Made by a program: the position numbers and the translations under genes. The notes below the pieces were generated by a model. It searched no databases. It saw only the letters and a list, made by a program, of their open reading frames with translations, and had not been told where the DNA came from. Source: Spongilla lacustris (lineage: Eukaryota; Porifera; Demospongiae; Spongillida; Spongillidae). From it: a stretch of 64,000 nucleotides of DNA. Below, piece by piece: positions 47,510 through 58,088 of the stretch. The stretch is taken from positions 5,542,714-5,606,713 of the forward strand of contig OX442419.1 in NCBI GenBank assembly GCA_949361645.1. The letters run 5' to 3'. Every line of letters begins with the position of its first letter. Position 1 is the first letter of the stretch.

Positions 47510-48256
47510 GGCCATTCAAACTTGATTAGTTGTTTCTCGGGCAAACTTATAATAAAATGGGGTCGGTAGGTAGGGCAAAAATTAAAATAAAATTTAACAC
47601 ATGAATATAATTACACACCGCACGCTACAAATGAGTAGTTGGGCGTAGCCCGACCTTCGCGTATTGGCGGAAGGTCGAGCATCAAGCTATGTGTGATAAT
47701 AGCCCACATATGTGATAATAGGGGCCCACATACGCTATCAGATGGGTACAAATCCAAGTATAGGCTTGATACCCGACCTTCCGCCAATACGCGAAGGTCG
47801 GGCTACGCCCAACTGAATTCGTTGCCTCTAAGTCTGGACAAAGTTGTTGGGACGGCCGACTTTGTGCGTTTTGCCTTCTGATTGGCACAGAAAACATAGG
47901 GGACGGACAAGTGCATACTGCCTTTGCAGCTCAGTTACAAAACCTTCTGCCATACCGCAGTAGAAGCAAGGTCGTGACCTCAGCGACTCAGTGTTTCGCT
48001 ACCTAAATTGACTTCCAGCCTTTCCATCAGGGCACCAAAGTTTTCATCCGTGTCGCATTTGATGATGCTTCTCCTGCTATTAAAATGTACCACCTCTATA
48101 AACTGCTACGCTCGGCCATGTAAATTTACCATTCATTTTTATCCCTGATCAAAATTTCCGTAATTTTTGAATTTTTTTTTTTTTTTTTTTTTTTTGCAAA
48201 GCAATTTTTTTTGGGTCGGTCGGGCCCGAGAAACAACTAATCGAGGTTGAATGGCC
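47510..48256. mobile_element. 747-bp inverted-repeat element
   Basis: Terminal inverted repeats of about 35 bp: GGCCATTCAAACTTGATTAG... (47510) and ...CTAATCGAGGTTGAATGGCC (to 48256), both with TTGTTTCTCGGGC inside. Non-coding apart from chance ORFs. A poly-T run (about 48172-48195) lies near the right end. It contains the nested MITE below. Confidence 0.75.
47637..47814. mobile_element. 178-bp MITE with perfect 41-bp inverted repeats, nested
   Basis: 47637-47677 is the exact reverse complement of 47774-47814 (outer AGTTGGGCGTAGCCCGACC). It sits inside the 747-bp element. A related sequence (AGTTGGGCGTGTCCCGACCT) occurs at about 32952 in intron 1. No target duplication is obvious. Confidence 0.85.
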
Positions 48257-48895
48257 TAACTGCCTGTATCCTTCTTGCAATTCAGTGTCCTTTCTCTCTA
48301 TAGAAATAGCTTAATACTCGTTTTATCATCCTGCATGTCTTTGAACTCCTCAGTCAACGCAAAATCTGATTCTGATCGCACTATAACAAATGCACGTACA
48401 TGCATATTGTTTTGAAAGTGCACATGCATGCATGCGTATTGAAGTTGCGTGATTTGGATATTGCTATCATTTAGCGTTACGTTGTTATAGTACATATACA
48501 ATATCGAACTGCATGTCCGGCGTAGCTATATTGATTAAGTGATTTTTACATACAGTTATACTGGTATGTGGCAGTGACTGCTTGGTTGCAGTTGGATCTT
48601 TATTACAATCGGTGAATTTTGACTCCAACCGTTACAGTTAAAAAAAAAAAAAGTACTGCCGCGGTTACAAGTTTAGAAATGGCCGCTTACGCGCATCATA
48701 TAAGATTAAATAACTATACGGAGACACTGGCATGCATGCGCGTCTTTTGAGGTCAGTCGAACCGCAATCGAAAGAAGAAACTCACCTGCAGGTTGTGCAT
48801 GCGCACATTGCGCAGTGCGTCACATGTGGCAAATTCAATACGGAATATCTGTGTAACCATATTTTATTACATGCATCAGCGTTTTTTTTATGAGC

Positions 48896-49335
48896 AATGG
48901 ACCTTTTGCCTTCTGACGTCACAAATTAATTGGTTGTGTTTGACATAACATAAGTCCTTATAGGAACTTCACGAAGAAACGTAGCAAGTACTAAATTAAT
49001 GGTAAATGAATGCCTGACTATATTCCAAAATGAAGTACCTTCGCCAGTTACGGTGCAAATGTTACAGCGCTCACAAGTTACCGGAAGTTGCCCCCCCCAA
49101 AAATCGAAAAGCGCGACTTCGCGTGTCTCATTAGCAACTTCCGCAATGTTTCGTTACATACAAATCCCTTACAGAGCTTCATCGTGACATACAACAAAAA
49201 TGAAACGTGTGGTAATGTACTTCTCAATAAAAGTTTAAAAGGAAAAGCATTTAGGAGCTATGATGGTGAAGTTATACCATTTTTAAAGTTGCCCCCCCAA
49301 AATTCATGCGTGACGTCAAAGGCAAAAGGTCCATT
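48896..49335. mobile_element. 440-bp MITE just upstream of the beta-helix gene
   Basis: Ends AATGGACCTTTTGCCTTCTG (48896) and GGCAAAAGGTCCATT (to 49335) are inverted repeats, extending through TGACGTCAC / GTGACGTCA. Subterminal AAGTTGCCCCCCC occurs twice. It ends about 150 bp before the start codon at 49488, so it could contribute promoter sequence. Confidence 0.75.
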
Positions 49336-49487
49336 CCGGCTTCGGTAATTCACACTGAAACCAAACAGCCGTGCGCGCCCCTTACAAATATTGGTGGCTA
49401 TGAATAAAGGTCAATTGGACGGCCGCGCCAGTTGCATGCATATGTATCCAACAAATGAAATTGATCCGTCATTTTTCGTGGGAGAAA

Positions 49488-52400
49488 ATGAAGTTCATTT
49501 GGTACATCAGTTTTATTATCGGTATTCTCAACCGGTGCTCAGCGACTCTCAACATCACCGTGGACCCGAATGGCACAGATGATGATGGATGTCTTAATGG
49601 CTCTCACCCCTGTAAAACCATCGACTACGCCTTCAAACATGCTCACCTGAACGAGACTCAGTACGTCCTGCGCACGGGAAATTACTCTGCGAACTCTTAC
49701 TTGTTCAGGGATTTGTACGGTATGTCTATAATAGGCCGCGGGGGCAACGTTGTCGTTACGTGCAAAGTCGACAATGGGTTGTCGTTCATTAACGTTCACG
49801 ATATCGAAGTACACAGCGTTTCTTTTGTAGGTTGCGGGATGCGCGTCTGTGATTTCAGCGGTACGTTTTGCCCTCCCAGCGACCAGCTGAGAGCAGGCCT
49901 CTACTTTTATATGTGCAGCAACGTGAGCATGTCCAATGTTACTGTACAAAACTCATCTAACGCCATCGGTGTGGTGTTTCACGACACAATCGGAACGAAC
50001 AACGTCACAAACTGTGTGTTTCAGTACAACGGAGTACCACTAGACCCTATTAGTAGTACTAGTTCTTCACCTTCAGGAGCTAGGGGAGGCCTCAGTGTCA
50101 TGCTTAGCTATTGCACTCCTGGTGATATTTGCACAAGCACTAGTAACGCAAATTCAACGTACAACATTTACTTGTCAAAATTTACGGCAAACGTAGGGGG
50201 TGGACTTGTTTTCCATTTGAACTCGCCGCTATTCCAGTATGAAGGAGGTACAAGAGGCGGAGGGTTGTCGCTCATTTTTGGCGGCAACTCTTCTAACAAC
50301 ACGGTAACCGTACGCGGTTGTCTGCTGAATGATAACATCGCACTAGATAGTGGTAGTGGTGGCATGTCGGTGGACTTTCTAGACAATTCAGCAGGAAACA
50401 CCGTACAAGTGCTATTCAGTGAACTGGTACACAACGGTGGTCAAGATGTGGTTGGGGGTGGACTTGCAGTCAGATATATGAGCAGCATTATAGGAAACAA
50501 AGTTGTTGTTAACCGAAGTACTTTCCTTGATAATGATGGTATAACTGGAGGGGCATTGGCCATTCTGACATTAATGCCTCATTGTGAGACATTGCATAAA
50601 AATGTACCTTTTCAGCTGGTTAGTTCGAAGCTAAAATACAATAGGGCACAGTTGGGCTCAGCCATTTATGCATTGTCAATACCATCCAGGGTTGAAGGGG
50701 TTACCCCCACTATCCTTATTGAAGGTACCAATATGATCATAGGTAATATGCAAACTCAGAATTTTGAACCCTATGTGGCTGGATTGGGAGCAGTGTACAC
50801 CAGTGGAGTTCCAATTGACTTCAATGGAAACGTGGTCTTCAAGACAAATGGCAGATCTGCATTGGCTATCTTAGGAACATCAGTAGATTTCTGTTTGTGT
50901 AATGCTACATTTGATTCCAATAGCAGGACAGCTCGAGGGGGTGCTATCATCATTTTAAATGGTGGTTGGATAAACATATGCAACAGTACTTTTGTTAATT
51001 TTACACAAAACATTGCAGATGTGGATGGAGGTGCAATATACAATTACTACAACCAAATAATACACTCCAGTTGCTTCTTCAGGTACACTGATCCAGCTGT
51101 TTTGCCTTCAAGTTGGATGTCATATTTTCTTTTCAGTAAGAACCATGCTACATATGGTGGCAACTCAATCCATTCATCATCCTTGCTACCCTGTTCATTT
51201 GGTTCTACCAATATCAGAGAAATTTTCTGCTGGGACGAAGAACATTGGAACTACAGTGGTTACCCTTGCCAACATGAAATTGCATCTGATGCAAGCAATG
51301 TGAAGATAAATATGAGTGCAGGAGCCCTGACAACAGCATACCAAGGCCAAGTGGTCTCCCTGCCAATAGAAGTTACCGATGCTCGCGGTAATAATGTCCT
51401 TAACAAGACCGCATTCCATGCAACAATCAGTAACAGCACAATCGCCTTTCTGAGCAAGGAACTGTCTAATGTAGCCAATGGGAGCCTCCAGATCTTCGCC
51501 AATAGCACTGCGGGAAACATAACTTTGGAGCTGAATGAGGTTGGGATAACTCCAGGGTGGCATGTTGAGGTGAGTGTCACCATGCAGGATTGTCCTCCAG
51601 GGCTGGCTTTCTATCATGGAACAGGCTCGTGTGGCTGCTCCATGGATGATTATGGGTCCACTATTCTTTGTTTGAGTATCGACAGTGATTCAATTGCAGC
51701 CTTTATTCAGAAAAACAATTGGATGGGACAGAGTCCAGGATATGATACCCTGGTAACATCAGCCTGCCCACCTGGTTACTGCATAGGATCGTCCACTGCC
51801 AAAGTAGTACAGGGATTCATACAACTACCACTCAGTGTTGATAACCTGAATGACCAAATTTGCTCTGATGGGAGGACTGGAGTTTTGTGTGGTGAATGCA
51901 AACCAAATTATAAGCCAGCTATTAATTCCTTAACTTACCAATGTGTTCTCTGTGACAACAATGTGAGCATGACTAATAACAGGGTCCTGTACATTGCATT
52001 AGCTTATCTTCCAGCTCTTGTTATTTTTATTGTCAGTGCTTTAATTGGCAACTATGTCATAGCTGGACCAGCCAGTGCAATGATCCTGTTCAGCCAGCTT
52101 GTGGCCAGCACATATGATCTAACTGCCAGCGGAGCAATTGATGTAAATGGCATATTTGCACAATCTGGCCTCAAACTTGTGGAATTTTATAAGTTGCTGT
52201 ATGGGATGGTCAACTTAGATGGCTTACTGATTGCTGTGGATCCATTCTGCATTAGTTGGAGTCTTGATATATTGGGAATCATTTTACTTCAGTATGTACT
52301 ATCAGTAACTCCATTGCTAGCAATCATTCCTTTCCTGATTGCATATGCCATATGCTCAAAACATGCACTATGCCAACATTTTACAGCACATCGCCATCCC

Positions 52401-53438
52401 ATAAAGGTGTTTGCCGTGTATCTCCTCCTTACCTACAATAAGATATGCATCACCACTAGTGAAGCTTTTAACTTGGCTTCCTTAAAAGACAAGAACGGCA
52501 AGAGGGTTGGTGGGTTCCGAATGTTTTTTGCTGGCCAATATGAAATAAGTGATTTATCATACCAATCGCGTGTGGTCATAGCATACTTCTCACTATTGTT
52601 CATCATTGCTGTGCCTATTGTACTTGTGGCGACAAGAAACTGTGACAATAAATCTTCAGTAAAGACCAAAAAAGAGGTCAACCCAACAAACCATCCTGGT
52701 ACATGTACATGTGCAAATATTCAAGAAGAGACCAAAAAAAAGGTCAACCCAACAAACAATCCTGGTACATGTACATGTGCAAATATTCAAGAAGAGACCA
52801 AAAAAGAGGCCAACCCAACAAACCATCCTGATACATGTACATGTACAAGTATTCAAAAAGAGACCAAAAAAGAGGCCAACCCAACAAACAATCCTGGTCC
52901 AGCTGTGAATGAAAAAAACCCACTCATTCCTGAAACTGGAGACAATCATTTCGATGCTAGCAGACCCATTGTAATGCATACATTGGAAATGTTTTCAGGG
53001 GCATTCTTTTCTGGTTACAAGTCTGACAGAAAATGGTTTTCTGCTGCATATTTTGTGGTGCGTCTTGCAGTGAACTTTGTTTACATAATAGCAGAGCCAG
53101 GTGGCTTTGTGCTGATGGTACAACTGCTGGTATATGTTTTGATGCTTGTCACCATCATAATAGCTCAACCTTATGAAGAAAAATTATTAAATTATTGGGA
53201 CATGTTTGTCTTTGGCTGCCTGATAGCATTGGGTGCAGCTAGTCAATACATCCTTTATGCTGCTCATCTTACTTACCAGAGGTTCTGGATCCAGGCATTC
53301 TTCTGTCTGCAGATAATCATTCTGTGTGTTGTGCCCATTATATGGATAATCTTTTTGGTATGGCGTCATCGGAAAGCAAAAAAAAAACAAAAGAACCGCC
53401 GAACCCAGTGTGCACAAAAGTGCCCAATACATGTGTAG
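49488..53438 (+). CDS. secreted beta-helix / cysteine stalk / multi-pass membrane protein
   Basis: A single-exon ORF. I prefer the ATG at 49488 (1,316 residues), which puts a hydrophobic signal peptide (M-K-F-I-W-Y-I-S-F-I-I-G-I-L, ending C-S-A) first; an upstream ATG at 49455 is also in frame. Residue numbers below count from 49455. Residues about 31-600 show right-handed parallel beta-helix repeats (G-G-x-x-x-x-N-S-T-F type) with many N-x-S/T sites. About 617-710 is Ig-like. 713-835 is a C-rich stalk with C-S-D-G-R-T-G-V-L-C-G-E-C. About nine membrane segments follow (about 843-866, 870-890, 931-968 as two, 985-1000, 1040-1060, 1196-1213, 1219-1240, 1250-1272, 1281-1304). A basic tail closes. 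This layout recalls a large uncharacterised cnidarian and sponge family; function unknown, perhaps a surface receptor or transporter. AATAAA lies 48 bp downstream. Confidence 0.85.
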   Translation: MKFIWYISFIIGILNRCSATLNITVDPNGTDDDGCLNGSHPCKTIDYAFKHAHLNETQYVLRTGNYSANSYLFRDLYGMSIIGRGGNVVVTCKVDNGLSFINVHDIEVHSVSFVGCGMRVCDFSGTFCPPSDQLRAGLYFYMCSNVSMSNVTVQNSSNAIGVVFHDTIGTNNVTNCVFQYNGVPLDPISSTSSSPSGARGGLSVMLSYCTPGDICTSTSNANSTYNIYLSKFTANVGGGLVFHLNSPLFQYEGGTRGGGLSLIFGGNSSNNTVTVRGCLLNDNIALDSGSGGMSVDFLDNSAGNTVQVLFSELVHNGGQDVVGGGLAVRYMSSIIGNKVVVNRSTFLDNDGITGGALAILTLMPHCETLHKNVPFQLVSSKLKYNRAQLGSAIYALSIPSRVEGVTPTILIEGTNMIIGNMQTQNFEPYVAGLGAVYTSGVPIDFNGNVVFKTNGRSALAILGTSVDFCLCNATFDSNSRTARGGAIIILNGGWINICNSTFVNFTQNIADVDGGAIYNYYNQIIHSSCFFRYTDPAVLPSSWMSYFLFSKNHATYGGNSIHSSSLLPCSFGSTNIREIFCWDEEHWNYSGYPCQHEIASDASNVKINMSAGALTTAYQGQVVSLPIEVTDARGNNVLNKTAFHATISNSTIAFLSKELSNVANGSLQIFANSTAGNITLELNEVGITPGWHVEVSVTMQDCPPGLAFYHGTGSCGCSMDDYGSTILCLSIDSDSIAAFIQKNNWMGQSPGYDTLVTSACPPGYCIGSSTAKVVQGFIQLPLSVDNLNDQICSDGRTGVLCGECKPNYKPAINSLTYQCVLCDNNVSMTNNRVLYIALAYLPALVIFIVSALIGNYVIAGPASAMILFSQLVASTYDLTASGAIDVNGIFAQSGLKLVEFYKLLYGMVNLDGLLIAVDPFCISWSLDILGIILLQYVLSVTPLLAIIPFLIAYAICSKHALCQHFTAHRHPIKVFAVYLLLTYNKICITTSEAFNLASLKDKNGKRVGGFRMFFAGQYEISDLSYQSRVVIAYFSLLFIIAVPIVLVATRNCDNKSSVKTKKEVNPTNHPGTCTCANIQEETKKKVNPTNNPGTCTCANIQEETKKEANPTNHPDTCTCTSIQKETKKEANPTNNPGPAVNEKNPLIPETGDNHFDASRPIVMHTLEMFSGAFFSGYKSDRKWFSAAYFVVRLAVNFVYIIAEPGGFVLMVQLLVYVLMLVTIIIAQPYEEKLLNYWDMFVFGCLIALGAASQYILYAAHLTYQRFWIQAFFCLQIIILCVVPIIWIIFLVWRHRKAKKKQKNRRTQCAQKCPIHV
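52664..52915 (+). repeat. 66-bp coding minisatellite, four copies
   Basis: Units starting at about 52665, 52731, 52797 and 52863, exactly 66 bp apart, encode a 22-residue repeat (T-K-K-E-x-N-P-T-N-x-P-G-T-C-T-C, then an acidic linker). The period is a multiple of three, so copy number can vary in frame. It lies in a predicted loop between the fifth and sixth membrane segments. Confidence 0.93.
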
Positions 53439-53485
53439 GTCAATTTGAATGTTAGTATTCTTTGCAGTGCAATGTTATGATGGTC

Positions 53486-53491
53486 AATAAA
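53486..53491 (+). promoter_or_regulatory. polyadenylation signal AATAAA
   Basis: Canonical hexamer 48 bp after the stop of the beta-helix gene, in T-rich surroundings. Confidence 0.6.
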
Positions 53492-53757
53492 ATTTTTGCT
53501 TTTGCTCTGCAGCACTTTCAAATATGCATGCTGAAATATGTTAAATCAGGTCTGTACCCAGGTCAAAGGGAGGTCTGGCATGCCACGAAAACAGTGATCT
53601 GCCTCAGCCAAAAGTGTACTGGGTATAAATTCTCTTGGAAAAAACACTTTATTGAACATAATATACCGTAACATATAAGGATCCACAAGGTCATTATAGT
53701 TCATTTCTGTTGGCAACAATTAGATATGTAATATGACAAATTGGTATAATAAAATCA

Positions 53758-54156
53758 TGGGCACTTATGCAGTTCCCCCCCCCCCCCCCCCCCCCCCCAC
53801 TTTAATTATTGCGTTTACGTAATTCTTGTATGTTTATTTACGTATAGTGATAACCACCTGCTTTATTACGATTGTGTACTGTTTCTATTCCTCCGCTTCT
53901 TCCTACTGAGGTTGTTAGTTGTGCAGTTAGTTTGAAAGTTTCTTTTATGTCCAGTTAGCCAGTAGACCGTCGTGATAATTCGCCAACCGGGAACTACTAT
54001 AATATCGGTCGGACCTGTGGGCGGCATACAACAAGCTAGGAACACAACGATACCAGCATCTTACCGTTAACCATACATACAATGCAACTTTCATCAACGT
54101 TAACCTTACCACCACGTAACAGTATTCTTTAATGCACCTGTCATTGTAACATGGGT

Positions 54157-54192
<36 letters not shown>

Positions 54193-54632
54193 TGGGGCCA
54201 ATGTCCGGGATCTGTACGGGATTTGACACCGCTAATTGGGTTGTGGTTCTTTTCGTTTGGACTATACACGGGCGTTTGACACGGAAGAGGCGGATCGGAG
54301 ATCGATAAGATATCTATGGGGAATTTGACCAGTTTATGAATCCCCAACCGTGGGGCATTTGATTTAATAAAGGTCAAATCCCGTCATTGGCCCCAATGGG
54401 GGGGGTACCCATGTTACAATGACAGGCGCATAAAGGAGGGAGGGGTTCCCCCTCCCTCACCCTCCCCTTTTTATTTCATTTCATGGAGTGTTGGTTACGT
54501 CCGTTATTTAGTAAAAAGAAAGTGGGGAGGGTGAGGGAGGGGGTACCCTCCCTCTTACATAAAGAGTCCCACACGCACTAAATAATTACGTAAACGCAAA
54601 AGTGGGGGGGGGGGGGGAACTGAATAAGTGCC
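53758..54632. mobile_element. 875-bp C/G-tract inverted-repeat element
   Basis: Left end GGGCACTTATGCAGTTCCCC with a C tract, then CACTTT...GCGTTTACGTAATT. The right end carries the inverse: AATTACGTAAACGCAAAAGTG, a G tract, then GGAACTGAATAAGTGCC. Non-coding. It is split by the nested element below. Confidence 0.7.
54137..54426. mobile_element. 290-bp nested C/G-tract MITE
   Basis: Inverted ends CCTGTCATTGTAACATGGGT (54137) and ACCCATGTTACAATGACAGG (to 54426) are perfect over 20 bp. After a C/G tract the match continues through ATTGGGGCCAATG / CATTGGCCCCAAT. It lies inside 53758-54632. Confidence 0.8.
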
Positions 54633-54753
54633 AAATCGTGTTCTGGTTATAATTACAACTGACTTCACAACGCTGCTGTTTGCGGCCCAATGTTTTGTGG
54701 ACACTATTCCGAAAAATTGAAATGATTATGTCATGCCCTTGACAACGACCTTG

Positions 54754-54953
54754 NNNNNNNNNNNNNNNNNNNNNNNNNNNNNNNNNNNNNNNNNNNNNNN
54801 NNNNNNNNNNNNNNNNNNNNNNNNNNNNNNNNNNNNNNNNNNNNNNNNNNNNNNNNNNNNNNNNNNNNNNNNNNNNNNNNNNNNNNNNNNNNNNNNNNNN
54901 NNNNNNNNNNNNNNNNNNNNNNNNNNNNNNNNNNNNNNNNNNNNNNNNNNNNN
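54754..54953. other. assembly gap (200 N)
   Basis: Exactly 200 N, same size as the first gap. It lies about 120 bp outside the C/G-tract element. Confidence 0.99.
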
Positions 54954-55927
54954 TGGCACAAGCAAGCGACCACTCAACCTGCATCACTCCTGACCTGTGA
55001 TAATGCTCCATTCGAACTGCACGTATTATTCAATATTTTTTAAAATTTATTTATTTATTTATTAGAATACTAGTAAATGCGATACACATGATAATGATCA
55101 GATAAGCATATATAGGTAGTGAATGACGGATAGGATTTCAAAGTTCAATTGGAGATCCTGCTTTCTGAGCAGGAGAGGTCGATGAACATGTTTGTTGGTC
55201 TGTGATAGGAGGACCTTGAGCCTCTGATGCACATTACTGCAGATCGCAATAAGGAGAAACTCAACTTGCATCTACACACGCCGCGTATAGTGGTAAAAAA
55301 AAAAAATGTGGCTGGTTCTGTAAATATGTTTCTTGATCATGTCTTGTTGATGTTGTAACTTGCTGACCTAAATCCTATTGTCGCTGTCTTCGCTACACAC
55401 GATCAAAGTACCCCCTCTCAGTTACCGCGCGCCTCCATCATATGGACGTGTAAAAACGATGCGAGGCTATTCGAGTAATATTGTAGGTCGTGCGCGCTCG
55501 TAATTTTGTTTAGTGCGATGGTAGGGGTACGAAAGATCAAATTCTCTCGAAGGTATGACTTGCAATTGAACAAAGCATGAAATGTGGGTCACAAAAAGTA
55601 CGATTTATAATGAGCTCTAAAAGTAAATTATTTTGCACCTTTCAAAAGGCATACCGTATTAGCCGATTATCTGAATTGTGTCGAGCCGCAAACAGCATAG
55701 AATAAATATAATTTTAACCTCGATTTTTTTTTATTTTTTTAAAATAATAATTGGATAACATGAATATCATAATAAAATAAGTAACTACCTAATTTAAACA
55801 GTGTACATGTCCGAGGCAAAGCATCTAGACATTATTATTATTATTAAAATTGTCAAATATACATGACATACGAACCACACTACTTAGGCCTACATTATAT
55901 ATAACCAGCTATACATACACAATACAC

Positions 55928-56316
55928 TCAAAAAGGAAGCCGTCCTTCACCCTCCCACTGCACCATCAGATGCCTCGACAAAGCGCCAGGTCTAGTCTCG
56001 TCCGACTTCGGTGGTTTTTTAAAGAAATACACGTGGTCTTCGGAGACAGCCTTGGAGTCCTGTTCCCCTTGCGTAGCCCTAATCGGTAGAGGGAATTCCT
56101 CGCTTTTCGTGGCCACTCCCGGAGTCAACTCCTCAGCCCCGTCACCCAAACGCAAAGTCCAGCCATCCTGAAAGACGTTTTCCAAAAAGAGCGCACTCTG
56201 CACATACAGCGTGGCTTCGGCCAAAGATGGCAAGTAGCGTGAGGTGGCCAGCCTACACGTACCAATGGTAGAAGCAAGAGTTTGGTCCAAGGAACAAGGA
56301 TAGTAAGCAGATGAGA
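55928..56316 (-). CDS. hypothetical open frame, possible exon
   Basis: An open frame of about 130 codons ending TGA at 55928-55930. It is GC-richer than its surroundings and mixed in amino-acid use, with no low complexity, unlike most chance ORFs here. It opens just after an in-frame TGA. The only in-frame start is TTG-like, so if real it is more likely an internal or terminal exon with an acceptor near 56317. I recognise no domain. Confidence 0.22.
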
Positions 56317-56611
56317 CTCAAAGTAGCACTGCCAAAAAACCGCGCGCGGAAATTATTATTTAAAAATATTTAAAATGCTCGATTATGATTATAATTATAA
56401 TTATAATTAGATTATTCTCGCGAAATTAAACCCACGCTTTGGAAAAAGTCGTACCAGTAAGTGGTGGTTGATTAATTAGAGCGTGGTCTCGTCGGCAGAT
56501 TTTCTCGATCTCGGGTCCTCTTGACGGGATAAACATGCTAACATTCCAGTCTAATATCTATGATTTAACCCGTCATTGATCGCACAAATTTTCCGGTGCA
56601 TGTGGCATATT

Positions 56612-56660
56612 TAGCCTCGTCCCCAGGCCCTATTAAAAATAGGGCCTGGGGACGAGGCTA
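56612..56660. mobile_element. 49-bp perfect hairpin with 10-bp target duplication
   Basis: 23-bp arms starting TAGCCTCGTCCCCAGG and their exact complement, separated by AAA. The 10-bp direct repeat GTGGCATATT lies immediately on each side (56602-56611 and 56661-56670). A minimal foldback insertion; the duplication length would suit Mutator-like enzymes. Confidence 0.8.
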
Positions 56661-57869
56661 GTGGCATATTGTGAGTAAACTCGATTGTCAGTAGCGGACC
56701 AAGCCAACTACATGGCCATGCACGACTTTTATTGTAGGCAGAAGGTATTGACGCCCACCAGTTTTCCGCCACTGGTTCTATACAGTATACTATAGTATTT
56801 GCCTAATTTGGCTGCTCATTATCGTATAGATTCATTCAAATAAACAAATTATCCTTGGCATCATGTATCGAATTCGCGAAATGGGTATTACTGTACCATA
56901 TTAATTAATTTCATTGCATCCGGTAGGCCGGGCACACAATATCCAGCAGTTAAGTTCTGCTTTTTTCATATAAATATCAATTATACTCGTTCCCACTTTC
57001 GTTTCTAAAAGATATTGGAAGTGCGCCATATTAAGAAGTGCCAAATTTTGTCGCATTATAGGTGCCACTTGTATTTGTTCAACAAGTCTCTCCCCGACAT
57101 TTGTACTTGGTCCGGTAGCAGTAAAACTAGTAAGTTATTAACACTTTACTACTACTAGTGGGAGCTTATCAAGTCATGTAAGTTTTAAACAAACGTGGTA
57201 CTTAGTACATGCATGTAATATGCATTAATGATAAACTGTGGTCCAACCTTGCTCTTTCGCGAGCGATCCCACATGATGCCATCTTAAAACGTTACTGTGA
57301 CGTCATGTAAAGCTGATTAATACACATTCTCAGTGGATGTTTTATTTAGAAGGTTTGCTATTTTGACGGTACGGTGCCTGTACATGTGCGCTATATTATT
57401 ATCTCGGTGTACATGTACATGTAAAGGTATAGTCCGGTAAACAGGAAAGAATAGATAGTTGATAAATTTGGCGGTAAACCGCGCTGACTGTTTGTGGTTG
57501 ATATCGTATCGGTACGCGGTCCATCCGACACTGTACCGTCTCACAATGAACCCAACGTGGCTCGAGTTGTTGCAGGACTAAAATATCATTGCACTGTATC
57601 GCTGCATGGTATCCATGATTAATCTTCTTGATCGTAGGCAAATAATATTCAGGTTAAATTTGGTTCATGGCGAGGATATCAGTAGTCTCATACCCAGAAA
57701 GGTTTTGCCACCTTCATTTCTACTAGGTCAGTGGTAGTCATGTATATGTATTATAACGAGCTTAATGCACTAATAGTATAGTAATGGAGTGCTGAAAAGG
57801 AAGGGGATTTTTGTTTTGTTTTTTGTTTCGTCCACTCTTTCGGTCTGTATTATGCCATCTTAACATTAT

Positions 57870-58065
57870 TGTAGTGTATGGCTTAACCCGCGACCTAAAC
57901 GCGCAGCGTCTAGCCAAGGGTCAGTTAGAACTGCCAACAACTATAGCACAGCAGAACATAACAATGGGTACAATACACTACCTTAAATACTATAACACAA
58001 TAACAGGTTTAGCCAGTCTCTTGGACATGCGCAGGTGGAATAGTCCAAAGGTCACAAACACTACA
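57870..58065 (-). repeat. 3' LTR of the gypsy element
   Basis: 196 bp, TGTAGTGT...ACACTACA, identical to 62104-62299. Adjacent to the purine tract at 58066-58078. Confidence 0.95.
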
Positions 58066-58088
58066 CTCCTCCCCCTTTAGTTCCAACT

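Larger units (their letters stand above)
54954..57869. other. intergenic, mostly unassigned
   Basis: About 2.9 kb between the gap and the gypsy element. Apart from the 55928-56318 reading frame and the 56612-56660 hairpin I see no gene, RNA or repeat with defined ends. An ATTATAATTATAATTATAAT simple stretch is near 56388. Confidence 0.35.
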
